A program made the translations under genes and the position numbers. Below are positions 29,020 to 37,783 of a stretch of DNA of 64,000 bases, one piece after another. Within the stretch, counting starts at the first letter, position 1. Each line of letters starts with the position of its first letter. The DNA lies in NCBI GenBank assembly GCA_016710115.1, contig JADJLN010000010.1:62001-126000 (forward strand), in the 5' to 3' direction. The notes under the pieces were generated by a model. It did not search any database and was not told where the DNA came from. It saw nothing but the letters and a program-made list of their open reading frames with translations. This DNA comes from Saprospiraceae bacterium. GTDB lineage: Bacteria; Bacteroidota; Bacteroidia; Chitinophagales; Saprospiraceae.

Positions 29020-29142
29020 TTAGAATGTCAGGCTGAAATTCTTGTAATAGACCCAAATGAGCAGGATCACGAACAGCAGCACATAGACTATGCCGCGCAG
29101 GAAACATCCTCCCTTCCAGCCAAAGTTAACTTGATTACTCAT
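29020..29142 (-). CDS. Small single-pass membrane protein, 40 residues
   Basis: ATG at 29142 to TAA at 29020-29022. N-terminal MSNQVNFGWKGGCFLRG is followed by a clear hydrophobic helix (IVYVLLFVILLIWVYY) and a short polar tail (KNFSLTF). Basic residues before the helix suggest N-in. It sits alone on the minus strand between a plus-strand terminator and the PorZ gene. No family recognised; expression is unproven, but composition and fit to the gap favour a real gene. Confidence 0.55.
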   Translation of the reverse strand: MSNQVNFGWKGGCFLRGIVYVLLFVILLIWVYYKNFSLTF

Positions 29143-29258
29143 TGGTCGATCGTTTTTTCGCTTCGTATTGCCCTGCAAAGAAAACGTTATTTCGGGATAT
29201 GGAAAAGCTGTGGTATCAGCTTCTTTTCGGATTCCGTGTTTAGCTTCACGGCTTGCAA

Positions 29259-29266
29259 TATTTTTG
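29259..29266 (+). promoter_or_regulatory. -7 box TATTTTTG before the PorZ-like gene
   Basis: Exact TAnnTTTG match, 40 bases before the ATG at 29307. Confidence 0.55.
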
Positions 29267-29306
29267 AAGGTCCAAAGTTATACCCTACGGTACATCAACC
29301 TCTACT

Positions 29307-31607
29307 ATGCGCATTGTTCTTTCCCTGCAGATCATGGTCATTTTTGCTTCCCTGGTGATGGGGCAGTCTGCTTCCAACCTCGCCATCGGTACCTGGCGAG
29401 CAGCACTACCCTACAATACCGGGCTGGTTGTGACCCAATCACCCGATCATGTGTATTACGCCACAAGTCAGTCACTTCTGCAGATCGACAAACAGGATCA
29501 ATCTCCACGATTCTTCAGCCGGGTGGATGATCTCAGTGAAAACGGGATCAGCCGGATGGCCTACAGCCAGCGCTTTTCAACCCTGATCATTGGTTATGAG
29601 AGTGGCAATATTGATCTGCTGGACGCCAATGGTATCACGAATATCAACGACATCGCTGCCAATACCAATCTCACGGGAGAAAAGGAGATCTATGATATTT
29701 TTCTGTTTGAAGACAGTCTGGCATTGCTGAGTTGCGGATTTGGCGTTGTCCAGTTCAACCTGAAAACACGACTGTTCGAACAGACGGCGTTCACCGGATT
29801 TCGAACCTTTCAATCCACCGCATTTGACGGTCAATATTATCTGGCTACAGAAGAAGGGCTCTACAGTATTCCATTAGGTGGATTTTTTCAGAATTTCTCG
29901 GCGTGGAAAAAATTGGGGGAACCAGAAGGATTTCCGGCATCTTTCTATTCTGCTGGTGTGGTTTCGCTGAATGATGACCTGATCGTCGTCGTGGATGAAG
30001 ATCTTATTCGATGGTCTGACAATCAATCTGAAACCATTTTCCAGAATCCAGGACAATCGCTCCGGTATCTGCAGGTTTCGAATGGGCAGGTTGTAGCCGG
30101 GTATGCCCCTTCGGGGTTTAACTCCGGTACGGTCTATGTCCGCAATGCGGATGGTCAGGAACAGATACTGACAGGAGGCTGTGTTGGCCGTCCTCTTGGT
30201 GGCATCATTGATGAATCTGGTCGATTGTGGATGGCTGACGAGTGGTTGAATTTCAGAATGGTTCAACTACCGGGCACACAATGTGAACAGATCCAGTATG
30301 ATTCCCCATTTGATTTTACAAGTTCCGAGATCCGGATTGTAGATGATGCCGTCTATGTCGCTTCCGGTACAATTCTCGCGAATCAATCCGGAGGATCCAA
30401 TGGTGCCGGCATTTATGTGCAGAAGGAAGGGATCTGGAAGAACTACAACTTTTTCGATTATCCGGCTATGTCTTCAAAGGAGGCCCATGTCGATATCAAC
30501 ACGATTGAAGTGGACCCGCAGACGGGTATCATTTTTGCCGGATCCTATTATGGCGGATTGCTGGAGATTGAGGGTGAAGAGATCACCTTTCACCAAAAAG
30601 AGAATTCTGCATTGCAAGGTGCTGTCGGTGACGAACAGCGGGAGCGCATTGGCGGATTGGTTCGCGACAGGAACGGTCATTTGTGGATGGCCAATACACT
30701 GGCACCAAACCCGCTTGTCCTGTATAGCGCGGATGGTGACTGGAAGAGCTTCCGACCGATCGGGAACACCCAATTATTCAAGGGTCTGGTCGATCATCAG
30801 AACAACAAATGGTTTGTACTTGGATCTGGTGGTATCCTGGTCTACCATGAGGGGATTGATCTGCTTTCTTCGGCCGACGACAAGGTCAGGGTATTTGATT
30901 CCGGTAGTGGCAATCTTCCATCCAGCAAGGTCGTCAGTGTCGGTCTCGACCTGGACGGCGAGGTCTGGGTCGGTACGGATGATGGTGTTGGCGTGATCCG
31001 GTGTGGGGATGTATTTGACACCAGTTGCAAGGCATCACGAATTGTGGTCACGCAGGAAGGGATTACTGAAGCCCTTTTGAATGATGAAGAAGTACGGGCG
31101 ATCGCTGTGGATGGTGCCAATCGGAAATGGCTGGGCACCCGTTCCGGGCTGTTTGTCCAGTCGCCGGATGGCCTGACAGAGATCAAACAGTTTACAGAAT
31201 CCAATTCTCCGCTGTTTTCCAATCAGATCAATACGCTTGCTTTCCATGGTTCGACAGGGGAAATGTGGATCGGAACGGAAGCAGGTATGATGGTCTATCA
31301 GACGGAAACAACTTCCGGAGGAGATCAGCATGCCAGTACAGTCGAGGTCTATCCGAATCCGGTACGACCTGATTACCGGGGACCGATCGCGATCAAGGGG
31401 TTGCCTCGGGATGGAAATGTCAAGATCACGGATATCCGTGGCAAACTGGTTTATGAAACCACTTCCCTGGGAGGACAGGCAATCTGGTACGGGGAAGATT
31501 ATACAGGGAAGCGAGCTGCTTCCGGGGTGTATCTGGTGTTCTCTGCTTCAGACAATCCACTTGGTGACCCGGATACAGCGATCAGCAAGATCGTTTTCAT
31601 CCGATAA
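29307..31607 (+). CDS. porZ: PorZ-like T9SS beta-propeller protein
   Basis: 766 residues. Signal peptide (SLQIMVIFASLVMGQ), then GTWRAALPYNTGLVVTQ and two tandem propeller domains (VYYATSQSLLQID..., LWMANTL, VWVGTDDGVGVI, WLGTRSGLFVQ) as in PorZ. PorZ is a component of the T9SS cell-surface attachment complex that passes A-LPS to the PorU sortase. A C-terminal T9SS sorting domain is present (VEVYPNPVRPDYRGP, VKITDIRGKLVYETTS, ASGVYLVF). A generic two-component-regulator propeller is the alternative. The 3' end overlaps bshA by 11 bases convergently. Confidence 0.82.
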   Translation: MRIVLSLQIMVIFASLVMGQSASNLAIGTWRAALPYNTGLVVTQSPDHVYYATSQSLLQIDKQDQSPRFFSRVDDLSENGISRMAYSQRFSTLIIGYESGNIDLLDANGITNINDIAANTNLTGEKEIYDIFLFEDSLALLSCGFGVVQFNLKTRLFEQTAFTGFRTFQSTAFDGQYYLATEEGLYSIPLGGFFQNFSAWKKLGEPEGFPASFYSAGVVSLNDDLIVVVDEDLIRWSDNQSETIFQNPGQSLRYLQVSNGQVVAGYAPSGFNSGTVYVRNADGQEQILTGGCVGRPLGGIIDESGRLWMADEWLNFRMVQLPGTQCEQIQYDSPFDFTSSEIRIVDDAVYVASGTILANQSGGSNGAGIYVQKEGIWKNYNFFDYPAMSSKEAHVDINTIEVDPQTGIIFAGSYYGGLLEIEGEEITFHQKENSALQGAVGDEQRERIGGLVRDRNGHLWMANTLAPNPLVLYSADGDWKSFRPIGNTQLFKGLVDHQNNKWFVLGSGGILVYHEGIDLLSSADDKVRVFDSGSGNLPSSKVVSVGLDLDGEVWVGTDDGVGVIRCGDVFDTSCKASRIVVTQEGITEALLNDEEVRAIAVDGANRKWLGTRSGLFVQSPDGLTEIKQFTESNSPLFSNQINTLAFHGSTGEMWIGTEAGMMVYQTETTSGGDQHASTVEVYPNPVRPDYRGPIAIKGLPRDGNVKITDIRGKLVYETTSLGGQAIWYGEDYTGKRAASGVYLVFSASDNPLGDPDTAISKIVFIR

Positions 31608-32733
31608 GTGCTGCCGTGCGGATCTGTTCATAATAGGCCTCGTATTGGGGTAGAATAGTGTCTATGCTGAATCGCAAGGCCTGTTCATAGGCATTCCGAC
31701 GAAAAAGCTTCTGTTTTTCCGGATCGACCAGTATGGACAAGGCATCTTCTGCCATGGCCTCCACATCACCGGGTTTTTCCAGATAACCGGTCACACCATG
31801 GATGTTGACCTCCGGCAGGCCCCCGGCATTGGATGATATGACAGGCACTTCACAGGCCATTGCTTCGAGGGCAGCCAGGCCAAAGCTTTCATGTCCGGAA
31901 GGAAGAAGAAACAGGTCGGCAATGGCCAGGACTTCTTCGACCGCCTCCAGTTTGCCCAGAAATCGGATCTCATCACAAAGGTCCAGATCCCGACACAACA
32001 TCTCCATATTCTGGCGTTCGGGGCCATCTCCGATCAGTAACAATTTGGCAGGGATCTGTTCGTTGATCCGTTGAAAGATCCGGATGACATCATCTACATG
32101 TTTGACCGGCCGAAAGTTGGAGGTATGGACGAGGATCTTCTCTCCGTCCGGTGCGATTGCCCGACGAAAATGTTCCTTGTCTGTCTTGGTAAATCGGGAG
32201 AAGTCCACAAAATTGTAAATCACCTCGATCTCCTTGTTGATCTGGAAGGTCTCGAGGGTTTCCTGCTTCAGACTTTCCGAAACTGCCGTGACCCCATCCG
32301 ACTGGTTGATGGAAAATTCCACCACCGGAGCGAAACTGCGATTTTTACCTACCAGCGTGATATCTGTGCCATGGAGTGTGGTGATCACGGGGATGTAGAT
32401 GCCTTTTGCCCGGAGGATCTCCCGCGCCATGTACGCGATGGCAGCGTGTGGAATGGCATAGTGAACGTGCAACAGATCAAGTCGAGCGGAGGTCGCTACA
32501 TCGACCAGCGTACTGGCCATGGCGGTGTCGTAGGGCGCGTATTCAAACAGAGGATACTCCGAAGTTGGCACTTCGTGATAATAGACGTTTTCTGCAAAAT
32601 TGATCAGGCGAACCGGTTGGCGGTAGGTAATAAAATGAATCTGGTGCCCGCGAGCTGCCAGGCCGCGACCCAACTCGGTAGCCAAAACACCACTTCCACC
32701 AAAGGTTGGATAACACACGATACCTATTCTCAT
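31597..32733 (-). CDS. bshA: N-acetyl-alpha-D-glucosaminyl L-malate synthase (bacillithiol)
   Basis: GT4 glycosyltransferase joining UDP-GlcNAc and malate, first step of bacillithiol synthesis. The ATG at 32733 gives MRIGIVCYPTFGGSGVLATELG, the BshA N-terminus; the frame to 32883 is antisense to the divergent gene's start. Also LLHVHYAIPHA, LHGTDITLVG, VIYNFVDFSRF, HTSNFRPVKHV, LLIGDGPER, and ESFGLAALEAMACEVPVI. 378 residues, normal. bshB and bshC are not in the window. Confidence 0.93.
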   Translation of the reverse strand: MRIGIVCYPTFGGSGVLATELGRGLAARGHQIHFITYRQPVRLINFAENVYYHEVPTSEYPLFEYAPYDTAMASTLVDVATSARLDLLHVHYAIPHAAIAYMAREILRAKGIYIPVITTLHGTDITLVGKNRSFAPVVEFSINQSDGVTAVSESLKQETLETFQINKEIEVIYNFVDFSRFTKTDKEHFRRAIAPDGEKILVHTSNFRPVKHVDDVIRIFQRINEQIPAKLLLIGDGPERQNMEMLCRDLDLCDEIRFLGKLEAVEEVLAIADLFLLPSGHESFGLAALEAMACEVPVISSNAGGLPEVNIHGVTGYLEKPGDVEAMAEDALSILVDPEKQKLFRRNAYEQALRFSIDTILPQYEAYYEQIRTAALIG

Positions 32734-32797
32734 ACGCCCGAAAGAATTTAACTTGCCCAAGAATAACCATTTCGGGGAAAAACAGTTGACTATATTC

Positions 32798-34258
32798 ATG
32801 AGGAATCTCAAACCGTCCGTCTCGAGCCTGTCCCGTACTCCCCTGATCCTGTCTCTGGCTTTTCTTTTCATGGGCTTCCCCATCCTGGCTCAACGAGTCA
32901 CCGTTTCTGAAGGAATCACCTTGCGAAAGGATGACTTCTACCAGATTCTGGGTCGATATGACAATCAGTATCTGATTTCAACGGACAATGAGTATTCCCT
33001 CGAATTGAGTGCTCTGGATGAGAAGATGCGAATCCAGTGGACCAAGGAGCTGGAGCTGGATAAACGCCGATCCCAGGTCATCGGTATCATCCCGCAAAAT
33101 CAGTCCATTGTGGTGTTGTACCAATATCATCGAAAAGGTGAATACTTTCTCAAAGCCCATCGATACGACAACAGTGGCCTGTTGATGGACAGTGTCACGC
33201 TGAGTACCTATGAACAATCGTTTTATACACCGGACAGTCGGATCGAAGTGTCGGAAGATAAAACAAAGGCGTTGGTCTATCAGATCGAAAAACAGGCCTG
33301 GATCGATATTCAGGGGATCGATCTGACCAGTCTTTCAACGATGTGGAAAGCGCGCGTATCGATCGATGCGTTTTCTTTTTTCAAGGAATTTCGGACGTTG
33401 ATTGTCGACAATCGGGGAGGCATGCATCTGGTGATGGAAAAGGATAATCGCCGGTCACGGCTCGAAGAGCATAGCCTGGAACTGATCGAATACGGACCGG
33501 GTATGGTCAGCCCGTTGACGCGGACTGTGAGTCTGCGCGATCTGTTGTCCCGTCAGATCCATTTTACCTATGACAATCGACACCAGCGACTTACGGGAGT
33601 CGGGCTGGAAGCCGAAGACAGTCGATCCCGGGTCAATGGATATTTTTACTTCTATATTTCAGAAAATGAGCTGGACTCGTTCAAATTGATCAAACAGACT
33701 TTCCCGGAAGTTGTACTGGGTCGGATGGGTGATGATGCCGCGGTTCAGGCGAAGGGGTTGGAGGACCTGGAAATCCTTCAGGTGATGCTCAGAGAAGATG
33801 GTGGCGTTGTCATCCTGATGGAAGAATCGAGGAAATATGAGCGCAACACGGCAGGGCAGAATTTTCAGTTCGGCCCAGGTGGGGGTCGGTTTACGGTGGA
33901 TTATTATTACGAGGATCTGTATATCACCTCCATGGGTGAAGATGCCAGTCTGGACTGGCATGCCGTGCTGCCCAAGAAGCAGTACAGCCAGGATGATGAC
34001 GGGCTGTTTTCGTCCTGTTATATTATGACGGCCCCCGATCAACTTCGGCTGATCTTCAACGACGAGATCGCGTATGAAAATACAGTAAGTGCCTATCAGA
34101 TTGACTGGCAGGGAGAAGTGGTCCGAAACAGCCTGCTGAGCACGGACTATCAAAAACTGAAGATCATCTTCCGAGAGGCGGTGCAGACGGGTATCTATGA
34201 ACTATTGGTGCCCAGTGAACGGAGCAACAAGCTCAAGATTGTCCGGATCGAATTCTGA
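32798..34258 (+). CDS. Secreted hypothetical protein
   Basis: 486 residues. The ATG at 32798 opens a signal peptide (LILSLAFLFMGFPILAQ). The mature part is beta-rich with propeller-like strands (QYLISTDNEYSLELSALDEKM, SIVVLYQYHRKGEYFLKAHRYD) and a low-complexity loop GQNFQFGPGGGRF. No family recognised. Divergent from bshA across 64 bases. Confidence 0.72.
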   Translation: MRNLKPSVSSLSRTPLILSLAFLFMGFPILAQRVTVSEGITLRKDDFYQILGRYDNQYLISTDNEYSLELSALDEKMRIQWTKELELDKRRSQVIGIIPQNQSIVVLYQYHRKGEYFLKAHRYDNSGLLMDSVTLSTYEQSFYTPDSRIEVSEDKTKALVYQIEKQAWIDIQGIDLTSLSTMWKARVSIDAFSFFKEFRTLIVDNRGGMHLVMEKDNRRSRLEEHSLELIEYGPGMVSPLTRTVSLRDLLSRQIHFTYDNRHQRLTGVGLEAEDSRSRVNGYFYFYISENELDSFKLIKQTFPEVVLGRMGDDAAVQAKGLEDLEILQVMLREDGGVVILMEESRKYERNTAGQNFQFGPGGGRFTVDYYYEDLYITSMGEDASLDWHAVLPKKQYSQDDDGLFSSCYIMTAPDQLRLIFNDEIAYENTVSAYQIDWQGEVVRNSLLSTDYQKLKIIFREAVQTGIYELLVPSERSNKLKIVRIEF

Positions 34259-34303
34259 TCCGGCTGGAGAGCACTGCAATAGGGCACACATTCAGGTTTC
34301 TAT

Positions 34304-34311
34304 TAATTTTG
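34304..34311 (+). promoter_or_regulatory. -7 box TAATTTTG before DUF3078 gene
   Basis: Exact TAnnTTTG match, 22 bases before the ATG at 34334. Confidence 0.6.
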
Positions 34312-34333
34312 CGGTTCACAAAATCGTTGAATC

Positions 34334-35323
34334 ATGAGAATCTCTACCTCACTTATTGTTGCATGGTTTGCCCTGACCATCCCGTTTCTCGTCACAGCCC
34401 AGGCTGGTGATGACCGCTTGAAGGAACTTCAGGAGGCATCGAAAAAGGAAGGTGACGGCTGGGTGACCGGCGGTGCGATCGGGCTGGATTTCGCTCAATT
34501 GATGATGGCCAATCCACGTGTTGGATCCGGAGACAACCGGATCGCCTTTGGCGGACTTGGAAACCTGTATGCCAATTACACCAAAGGCAGACATTCCTGG
34601 TCAAACAATCTCTCTTTGCAACTTGCTGTGCAAAAACTGGCGGACATCGACTGGCAGAAAAGCCTGGATGTGCTGCGACTGAATTCACAATACGGGTATA
34701 AAACGAGCAATGAAAAATGGTCCTATGCCACCTTGTTGACCTTCGAGTCGTTGACTATGCCCACCTATCCGGGCAATTATCTGAAGGCACAGGAAGTAGC
34801 CGCTCTGGCACAAGCCAAATTTCTCTCACCGTTCCGTCTGGAGTTGTCGCCTGGTATTCAATATAAACCGGATGCTCATTTTACTTTTTTTCTGGCACCG
34901 GCTTCCTACAAGCTGATCTACGTGTCTGATCAGGACATCGCCAATCTGGGCATTCACGGTACCAAACTGGTGGATGACAATGATCCGACCCTCGGCTATG
35001 AACAGGCCTTTCACCAGTTGGGTGCCCGATTGAATGCAGGTTATGCGAACAAATTTGCCAATGAGAAGATCGTTTTTTCCAGCAAGCTGGATCTGTTCTC
35101 CAACTATCTGAACAATCCACAGAATATCGACGTACTGTGGCAAAATGATCTGGGCTGGCAGATCTGGAAGAGCCTGTCCCTGAACTTCCTGTTGGAAGCG
35201 TTTTATGATCACGACATTGATGTGCTGGTCAAGCGTCCGTCGGATACCTTGCCGGATGGCCAGTTGGGCAAGCGGGTGAGCTGGACTCAGGCGCTGGTGT
35301 TGAAATACAACTACGTATTTTAA
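34334..35323 (+). CDS. DUF3078 outer-membrane protein
   Basis: 329 residues with signal peptide (LIVAWFALTIPFLVTAQ). Family features: WVTGGAIGLDFAQLMMANPRVGSGDNRIAFGG, KGRHSWSNNLSLQLAVQK, DVLRLNSQYGYK, FLSPFRLELSPGIQYKPD, and a terminal aromatic strand LVLKYNYVF. Predicted barrel; function unknown. Own -7 box at 34304-34311 and hairpin at 35346-35378. Confidence 0.87.
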   Translation: MRISTSLIVAWFALTIPFLVTAQAGDDRLKELQEASKKEGDGWVTGGAIGLDFAQLMMANPRVGSGDNRIAFGGLGNLYANYTKGRHSWSNNLSLQLAVQKLADIDWQKSLDVLRLNSQYGYKTSNEKWSYATLLTFESLTMPTYPGNYLKAQEVAALAQAKFLSPFRLELSPGIQYKPDAHFTFFLAPASYKLIYVSDQDIANLGIHGTKLVDDNDPTLGYEQAFHQLGARLNAGYANKFANEKIVFSSKLDLFSNYLNNPQNIDVLWQNDLGWQIWKSLSLNFLLEAFYDHDIDVLVKRPSDTLPDGQLGKRVSWTQALVLKYNYVF

Positions 35324-35345
35324 GCCAGTTCGGGCACACGAACCC

Positions 35346-35378
35346 AAACGCCTCGGCAGAAAACCTGTCGGGGCGTTT
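35346..35378 (+). terminator. Terminator-like hairpin after DUF3078 gene
   Basis: 14-bp stem AAACGCCTCGGCAG/CTGTCGGGGCGTTT (two G-U pairs) with a 5-nt loop. No T run follows beyond the stem's own TTT, so efficiency is uncertain. Confidence 0.65.
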
Positions 35379-35385
35379 GCATATA

Positions 35386-35498
35386 ACCTCACCCGCGGAC
35401 GCTTCCGCTCAAAAGCGGAATGTCCAGATCCAGACGATGACCCCAAGTGCTCGGGGCCATCGGCTGGGCCCCAGCCCCTCTCCATGAATGGAGAGGGG
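35386..35498. repeat. Diverged relative of the 9621-9757 repeat
   Basis: Starts with AACCTCACCC, then a hairpin GCTTCCGCT-caaa-AGCGGAA, and ends with CCCCTCTCC-atgaat-GGAGAGGGG (35475-35498), the same layout of AACCTCACCC plus CCTCTCC hairpin as at 9621. Confidence 0.65.
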
Positions 35499-35683
35499 GG
35501 CAAATGGATGCTCCTTTCTCCAGGTTTGATCCAGTTCGGTGGAGCGGTTCATCGTCCAGGATTCCAGGTCTAAGGCAAGCTGTCAAACGTTTCTCTGTGG
35601 AGTTATGCGTTGCCTTCCGGAACAACAACCTCACCGGTACGATTTCGGTGACAGGGATCACATGACGCACTTCCGGATCGGGT

Positions 35684-35691
35684 TACTTTTG
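35684..35691 (+). promoter_or_regulatory. -7 box TACTTTTG before trxA
   Basis: Exact TAnnTTTG match, 36 bases before the ATG at 35728. Confidence 0.65.
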
Positions 35692-35727
35692 TGTCGTAAA
35701 ACATGACAACAACTGACAACGAATAAT

Positions 35728-36090
35728 ATGGCCACCATCCAGCTGACTGCCGATCAATTCAAGAGTGATATCTTCGACTATACCACCGAGAAGGAGTGGA
35801 AATTCAAAGGGGAACACCCAGCGATCATTGACTTTTATGCCGACTGGTGTGGCCCATGCAAAATGGTAGCCCCCATCCTGGAAGAACTGAGCACCGAATA
35901 TGCCGGAAAGGTCGACATCTACAAAGTGGATACGGAAGTGGAGGAAGAACTATCTGCTGTATTCGGCATTCGCAGCATCCCCAGCATTCTGTTCATCCCC
36001 TCGGAAGGTACACCCATGATGCAAGCCGGTGCCCTGACAAAAGCCATGTTCAAGGAAGTGATTGATAAGGAGCTGTTGCCCGGGGATTAG
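35728..36090 (+). CDS. trxA: Thioredoxin
   Basis: 120 residues, cytoplasmic (no signal). Active site WCGPCK at 40-45, IIDFYADW before it, cis-Pro in IRSIPSILFI. Reduces protein disulfides with thioredoxin reductase. A slightly extended N-terminus (residues 1-20) is common in Bacteroidota thioredoxins. Own -7 box; likely monocistronic. Confidence 0.95.
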   Translation: MATIQLTADQFKSDIFDYTTEKEWKFKGEHPAIIDFYADWCGPCKMVAPILEELSTEYAGKVDIYKVDTEVEEELSAVFGIRSIPSILFIPSEGTPMMQAGALTKAMFKEVIDKELLPGD

Positions 36091-36187
36091 GTTTCGACAA
36101 GATCCAGAAACGTTTCCTCACTCTTGCTGGTCTGGCTTTTCACAGGCAGGCCCTTGGAGGTTAAACAGAGCTCAAGCCTTCCTGTCT

Positions 36188-37312
36188 TCACTCCTCACCT
36201 CCTTCACTCCTTGACTCCTCTTCTGCTTCCATCCGCTTGCGCCTCAGCTTGACATGCCCCTGCAACCACGCCGGCACCACGATGGCCCCGGCAAAGAGGT
36301 AAGAATAATAAGTCAGCAATCGCCAGAGGAAAGCGATGATGAGCGATATACCTGTGGGCACAAAATCGCTCAGAAACCCGTCAAAAACGATCTCGGCCAG
36401 TCCCGCTCCGCCCGGGGTGGGGCTGAATGCCATGATCACGTACATGGACATCAGCCGACCAAACTGCACCAGTTGATCCATCCATCCTGTGAACGCTCCG
36501 GGAACGATCGCAATGATGAGTGCATTGACCACGAGGAATCGACAGACCCAGGCCATAGCCGTGTAGATAAATGCCAGAAAGTGAAACCGATTGGTATGCC
36601 GTGTCAGATCGCGGGAAGCGAGGATAATATCGTTGCCCAGTTGTATGGCCTGGGCCCTGTAGCGTCGGAAAAAGCGATTGTATGTCGCCATGACCAGAAT
36701 CCGGCGGAACTGGGCCGGATTGCGAAACAGGCCGTAATAGAAAAACGCGGCATAGCTGAACATCACCAGCAAGGACAGAAGAAAGGTGATACCCCATCCA
36801 TCCAGATCCCAGAAATGATCCATATCCGGTCGGATAATGGAGGTGCCGAAGAAGAGGAAAAGGATGGGAAGCAGGATCAGAAATATGGCCGTGTCCAGGA
36901 CGACAGTATAAATGACAATCGATGCGGTACGTGCCAGTGGCAAGCGTTCTTTGGCAAAGAGAAAGAGGGCTACTGCTGTCCCACCGAAACTGGTGGGTGT
37001 GATGGCGCTGCTGAACTCCCAGATAAAGATGAGTTCGACACATTTTTTGAATGAAAAAAAACGATCTGACAGGATATAGAGCCGCAACGCATAAACGACA
37101 TGTCGGATGGCCACCAGAAAAAAAGCGATCAGAATCCAGATCAGCGTATGCAACCGCCACTGGATCTTGCCAAACTCGTCCGGGTCAAATTGATCCCACA
37201 AGAGGTAGCCAACGACACCGATGCCGATCAGGATGGGGAGGAACAGCCTCGTCCACCGGAGCGACCGGATCACTTCCTGCCCGGCATCCTCGATCCGTTG
37301 TTGGTGCGACAT
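36188..37312 (-). CDS. UPF0104 (LPG synthase TM-domain-like) membrane protein
   Basis: 374 residues with about eight transmembrane segments. The motif SPTPGGAGLAE and ITPTSFGGTAVALFLF are hallmarks of the MprF-like flippase/synthase membrane domain (YbhN family). No catalytic LPG synthase domain is attached. Role inferred as lipid flipping or export. The last residues EEESRSEGGEE are encoded by a purine repeat (GGAGTNAAGGAGG type), so the repeat forms the gene's 3' end. The start at 37312 is preferred to 37321. Confidence 0.85.
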   Translation of the reverse strand: MSHQQRIEDAGQEVIRSLRWTRLFLPILIGIGVVGYLLWDQFDPDEFGKIQWRLHTLIWILIAFFLVAIRHVVYALRLYILSDRFFSFKKCVELIFIWEFSSAITPTSFGGTAVALFLFAKERLPLARTASIVIYTVVLDTAIFLILLPILFLFFGTSIIRPDMDHFWDLDGWGITFLLSLLVMFSYAAFFYYGLFRNPAQFRRILVMATYNRFFRRYRAQAIQLGNDIILASRDLTRHTNRFHFLAFIYTAMAWVCRFLVVNALIIAIVPGAFTGWMDQLVQFGRLMSMYVIMAFSPTPGGAGLAEIVFDGFLSDFVPTGISLIIAFLWRLLTYYSYLFAGAIVVPAWLQGHVKLRRKRMEAEEESRSEGGEE

Positions 37313-37534
37313 GATGGACAAAGCAAAGCAAATTGCTGCGATTCCTCATGCCTCCCGGGAATAAACTTTTGCTGACAGAATTCTCTCCGGGTAGAAGAGG
37401 TTGAGGAGTTAAGATGTTATGGAGGTATGCAGGTCCATAACGAGTATGCGGAAATATCGAGCACATCTCCTTTCATGGACTACAAGTTGAGCAGATCAGA
37501 AAGCTTTTTCGTATTTTGAGACAAAGACACGATT

Positions 37535-37783
37535 ATGATGCATTTTCTCTGGTTCATCCTCATCGGTGCTGTCGTGGGATGGCTTGCTGGCAAATTGATC
37601 AAAGGCAGCGGTTTTGGAATCCTCGGCAACATCCTGGTTGGCATAGCCGGGGCATTTGTCGGTAAAGTCGTTTTTGGGCTCCTCGGTCTGGGTACTGAAA
37701 ACCTGATCGGCGAGATCGTCACAGGCGTGGCGGGTGCCGTCCTACTTCTCTGGTTGATCACCTTCATTCGGAACAGGAACTGA
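37535..37783 (+). CDS. GlsB/YeaQ/YmgE family stress membrane protein
   Basis: 82 residues, three hydrophobic helices with small-residue motifs (IGAVVGWLAGKLIKGSGFG, GIAGAFVGKVVFGLLG, IVTGVAGAVLLLWLI). The family is linked to envelope and acid stress. A second Met follows at 37538. Its TGA (37781-37783) overlaps a CTG that may start the next gene. Confidence 0.88.
   Translation: MMHFLWFILIGAVVGWLAGKLIKGSGFGILGNILVGIAGAFVGKVVFGLLGLGTENLIGEIVTGVAGAVLLLWLITFIRNRN

Larger units (their letters stand above)
35324..35727. other. Gene-free stretch with terminator hairpin and diverged repeat
   Basis: Contains the hairpin 35346-35378, a diverged copy of the 9621 repeat at 35386-35498, and the trxA -7 box. 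No gene supported. Confidence 0.65.
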
